Positions 61,935 through 64,000 of a DNA stretch of 64,000 nt are shown piece after piece; position 1 is the first letter of the stretch; every line of letters starts with the position of its first letter. Made by a program: the position numbers and the translations under genes. Location: NCBI RefSeq assembly GCF_042683685.1, contig NZ_JBHUOP010000001.1:682001-746000 (forward strand). The letters run 5' to 3'. The DNA comes from Timonella corticicola. GTDB taxonomy: Bacteria; Actinomycetota; Actinomycetes; Actinomycetales; Cellulomonadaceae. The notes beneath the pieces were generated by a model. It was not told the origin of the DNA. It saw only the letters and a list, made by a program, of their open reading frames with translations, and did not search any database.

Positions 61935-64000
61935 TCAGGCCACCCCAGACTCTATTTTGTTACGAACTACATTCATTCCAACTCCGGAAGGTGACGTTGC
62001 GGGCTCACCAGTTGTAATCGTCGGCAATCCCGCCGCGACACAATCAAAACCCTGCGGAACCACCACAAACAACGGCCGCACCAATAACCGATCCGGTGCC
62101 ATCTGCTCAACCAACGCCCGCTCCTGCGCAACCGCCTCCCGGCGCTCAGTCAACTCACGGCGACGGGCCAAACCATCCGCACTCGCCTGCCACGAATCCA
62201 AACGACCAACCCACGCATCAACCCTGCGCTGCGCTTCCTTATGCGCCGCACCAACAACCATCTGAACAGAACGCTCAACATGATCAATCGCCGGAGACAT
62301 CAACGCAGACAACCTGTGTGCCTCGGGTAGTGCGCCCAAGTTCGGTACCTGCTGGGCAAGGCCCGCACGCGACAGCAAATCCGACAACGACTCATGGACC
62401 GTGGGTGCGCAAAAATCCAGATTCACCGTGCCGTCATCCTTAGAGAAGAACTCCGCCGACACGTAAATCGAAGAAACAACCTGCCCCGCACGGTTGGTCA
62501 ACAGGCCATGCAACGCCACCAACGGCTGATCAACACCCGTCTGCGCCACAAACACCTGCGAACGGTCCAACTTAGACATCACATTGTCACAAGCCCAATC
62601 CAACACCGGATGCAGCGGACCCAAGAAGTGCGCCGCTGGCCAAGAGGTTTCTTCGGTGTCCGCTAGCGCGTCACGCAGGCTCATGGTGCCGCGCTGCTTT
62701 GTTGTAGCAAGGACGAACTCGTCTGCCACCCTGCGGTCCTTAAGGTAGGACTGCGGCAGCACATTCAACCGCGTGCGGAAATCCTTAGGCGGCACAAAAC
62801 TCGCAACCCCATAGTCCGGGTGCTTCCTCCAACTAATACCGCCACCGCCATGCTTAGGTGCTTGCTCCGGGTGCGAGTAGATGCACGTCAACGCTTCATC
62901 CAAGAACTCCATGTCTGAAGCGAACAGGTCGGTGTGATCTTGGGGTGTTTGAGTGCTGTTGGTTGGTGCTTGCCCGGTGTTGTTGGCTATTACAGGATTT
63001 TGGCTGGTTTTGCCATTTTCACTGTTCTTGCCGCCGAGGAGGGTGCCAATCGTGTCCTCGTCTAGCGCGAACTTTGCCAACAAAGCCGCCACAGGGTCGT
63101 CGCTGCTCGTGAGGACCTGCTCGGGCGTGGACACGACGTCGTCGAGCTTCTTCTTGCCTGCGAGCACGTCACGGATCGCGTCCTCCTCGCGCGTCTCAAG
63201 GTACTCGCCCATAAGGCTGCCCGCTTCGCCAAGGACCTTGTGCGCCTCATGCTCCTTCTCTACAAGAATCTGGAGCACACGGATGTCGCCGGAGAACTCA
63301 TCCTCCCCGGAATCCAGCAGGAGCGTGGTGATCTGCGGTGGGGTGCGCTGACCGTAGCGGTCAATACGTCCATTACGCTGCTCAATACGGATGAGCGAGA
63401 ATGGGATGTCGTAGTGAACGAGGTTGTGGCACTGCGCGTGTAGGTTCACACCTTCGGATGCCACATCGCCCGTTACCAGAACGCGAAGAGACGATTGTTC
63501 CTGCTTAAAGGAATCAACAATTCGCTGCTGCTCCTCATCGCTTAAACCGCCGTGCAAAATAGCCACGTTCTCTGGCTTAAGTTTCAAATCCTTAGGCAGT
63601 TTCTCCGCAAGCCAACGCAACGTTGGAACGCGCTCCGCAAAAATAACCGCACGCTCAGTTTTCGTACCACCCACACCCACCTCATCACGCAGGTAGGTGA
63701 CCAGACGGTCATACTTAGCCGAATCGTCGAAAATCTGAGAATTAAGTCCGCGCAGTGTTGTCAGTGACTGGCGTTCGGGTTCGGACTTGGTGAGTTTCAG
63801 GCGGTTGTCGATTGACTCCTCAAGCGCGGCAGGAGACGAAAGGAACGCTTTGGCAAGCGTCCACGGGAACAACGCGTTGGAACCGCTCGGCGGTTGCCCC
63901 GCACCCAGCCAGACCTGCGCCAACTCGCGTGAGACGGCGCGCTCACTCGGAGACGCTGGGACCAAAATGTTGTTAGGCTCTTTGCGCTCCGCCCACTCCG
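61935..64000 (-). CDS. SNF2/DrmD-like helicase, C-terminal part (start outside window)
   Basis: At least 688 codons; the frame is open to the right edge and lacks the N-terminal Walker A/B domain, so the gene continues beyond base 64000. Visible helicase C domain: AVIFAERVPTLRWLAEKLP, VAILHGGLSDEEQQRIV, LVTGDVASEGVNLHAQCHNL (motif V) and RIEQRNGRIDRYGQ (motif VI, near 63350-63380). The following 400 residues are unknown, with an Asn/Thr/Gln-rich insert near 62930-63030. DrmD of class 1 DISARM has this architecture and also stands before the methyltransferase gene. Confidence 0.8.
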   Translation of the reverse strand, partial: EWAERKEPNNILVPASPSERAVSRELAQVWLGAGQPPSGSNALFPWTLAKAFLSSPAALEESIDNRLKLTKSEPERQSLTTLRGLNSQIFDDSAKYDRLVTYLRDEVGVGGTKTERAVIFAERVPTLRWLAEKLPKDLKLKPENVAILHGGLSDEEQQRIVDSFKQEQSSLRVLVTGDVASEGVNLHAQCHNLVHYDIPFSLIRIEQRNGRIDRYGQRTPPQITTLLLDSGEDEFSGDIRVLQILVEKEHEAHKVLGEAGSLMGEYLETREEDAIRDVLAGKKKLDDVVSTPEQVLTSSDDPVAALLAKFALDEDTIGTLLGGKNSENGKTSQNPVIANNTGQAPTNSTQTPQDHTDLFASDMEFLDEALTCIYSHPEQAPKHGGGGISWRKHPDYGVASFVPPKDFRTRLNVLPQSYLKDRRVADEFVLATTKQRGTMSLRDALADTEETSWPAAHFLGPLHPVLDWACDNVMSKLDRSQVFVAQTGVDQPLVALHGLLTNRAGQVVSSIYVSAEFFSKDDGTVNLDFCAPTVHESLSDLLSRAGLAQQVPNLGALPEAHRLSALMSPAIDHVERSVQMVVGAAHKEAQRRVDAWVGRLDSWQASADGLARRRELTERREAVAQERALVEQMAPDRLLVRPLFVVVPQGFDCVAAGLPTITTGEPATSPSGVGMNVVRNKIESGVA

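Overview
The window is chromosomal DNA of a moderately GC-rich actinobacterium. The marker blocks are pafB-pafC-(small gene)-tatA-tatC-helY, lnt-ppm1-rbpA, and merR/ftsR/garA/DUF881/sbp/DUF881/pgsA. The proteasome genes that normally precede pafB are not there; a DUF3866/MoxR/DUF58 operon takes their place. This, plus a eukaryotic-type UDP-glucose pyrophosphorylase, suggests a relative of Actinomycetaceae or a similar lineage. That placement is inference and I cannot name the species.

Layout. 1-2.4 kb: the 3' part of der, a UTP-glucose-1-phosphate uridylyltransferase and tRNA-Pro(GGG). 2.4-5.2 kb: a decayed IS1249-like transposase, a PH-domain membrane protein, a HipB-like regulator, a palindromic repeat and a terminator. 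5.2-7.5 kb: a flavin operon (LLM oxidoreductase, MarR regulator, FMN reductase). 8-14.1 kb: a minus-strand MoxR/DUF58/DUF4129 membrane operon flanked by DUF3866 and YigZ. 14.1-21.8 kb: pafBC, tatAC, a lipid kinase and the helicase HelY. 21.9-26.2 kb: an amidohydrolase, then the lipoprotein-modifying pair lnt-ppm1. 26.5-29.5 kb: rbpA under a sigma-R-like promoter, a membrane protein and a PLD-type phospholipid synthase. 29.6-36.1 kb: an orphan ParA, two MerR regulators, GarA and the DUF881/Sbp/PgsA membrane cluster. 36.1-38.5 kb: a DEAD-box RNA helicase behind a strongly folded leader. 38.8-43.6 kb: fmt-rsmB-rpe and hisE-hisG.

43.7-64.0 kb is an accessory (defence) island on the minus strand that runs off the right edge. 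In transcription order it encodes: a SNF2/DrmD-like helicase (start outside the window); a 1675-residue Eco57I/PglX-type adenine methyltransferase; two small single-pass membrane proteins that look like diverged paralogues and have low GC; a 2330-residue DEAD/DEAH helicase with a DUF1998 (MZB) zinc region and a Vsr/DUF559-like nuclease patch; and a UvrD-type helicase with a RelE-like N-terminal domain. Downstream lie a membrane protein, an unknown ORF, a helical protein of unknown function and a lone minimal nucleotidyltransferase. The helicase-methylase-helicase logic is that of DISARM and related anti-phage systems, but the exact composition, especially the embedded membrane pair, does not match a type I can name.

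Two further non-coding signals stand out: a 67-71 bp palindromic element present three times between genes, and the roughly 250-nt structured leader before the DEAD-box helicase.
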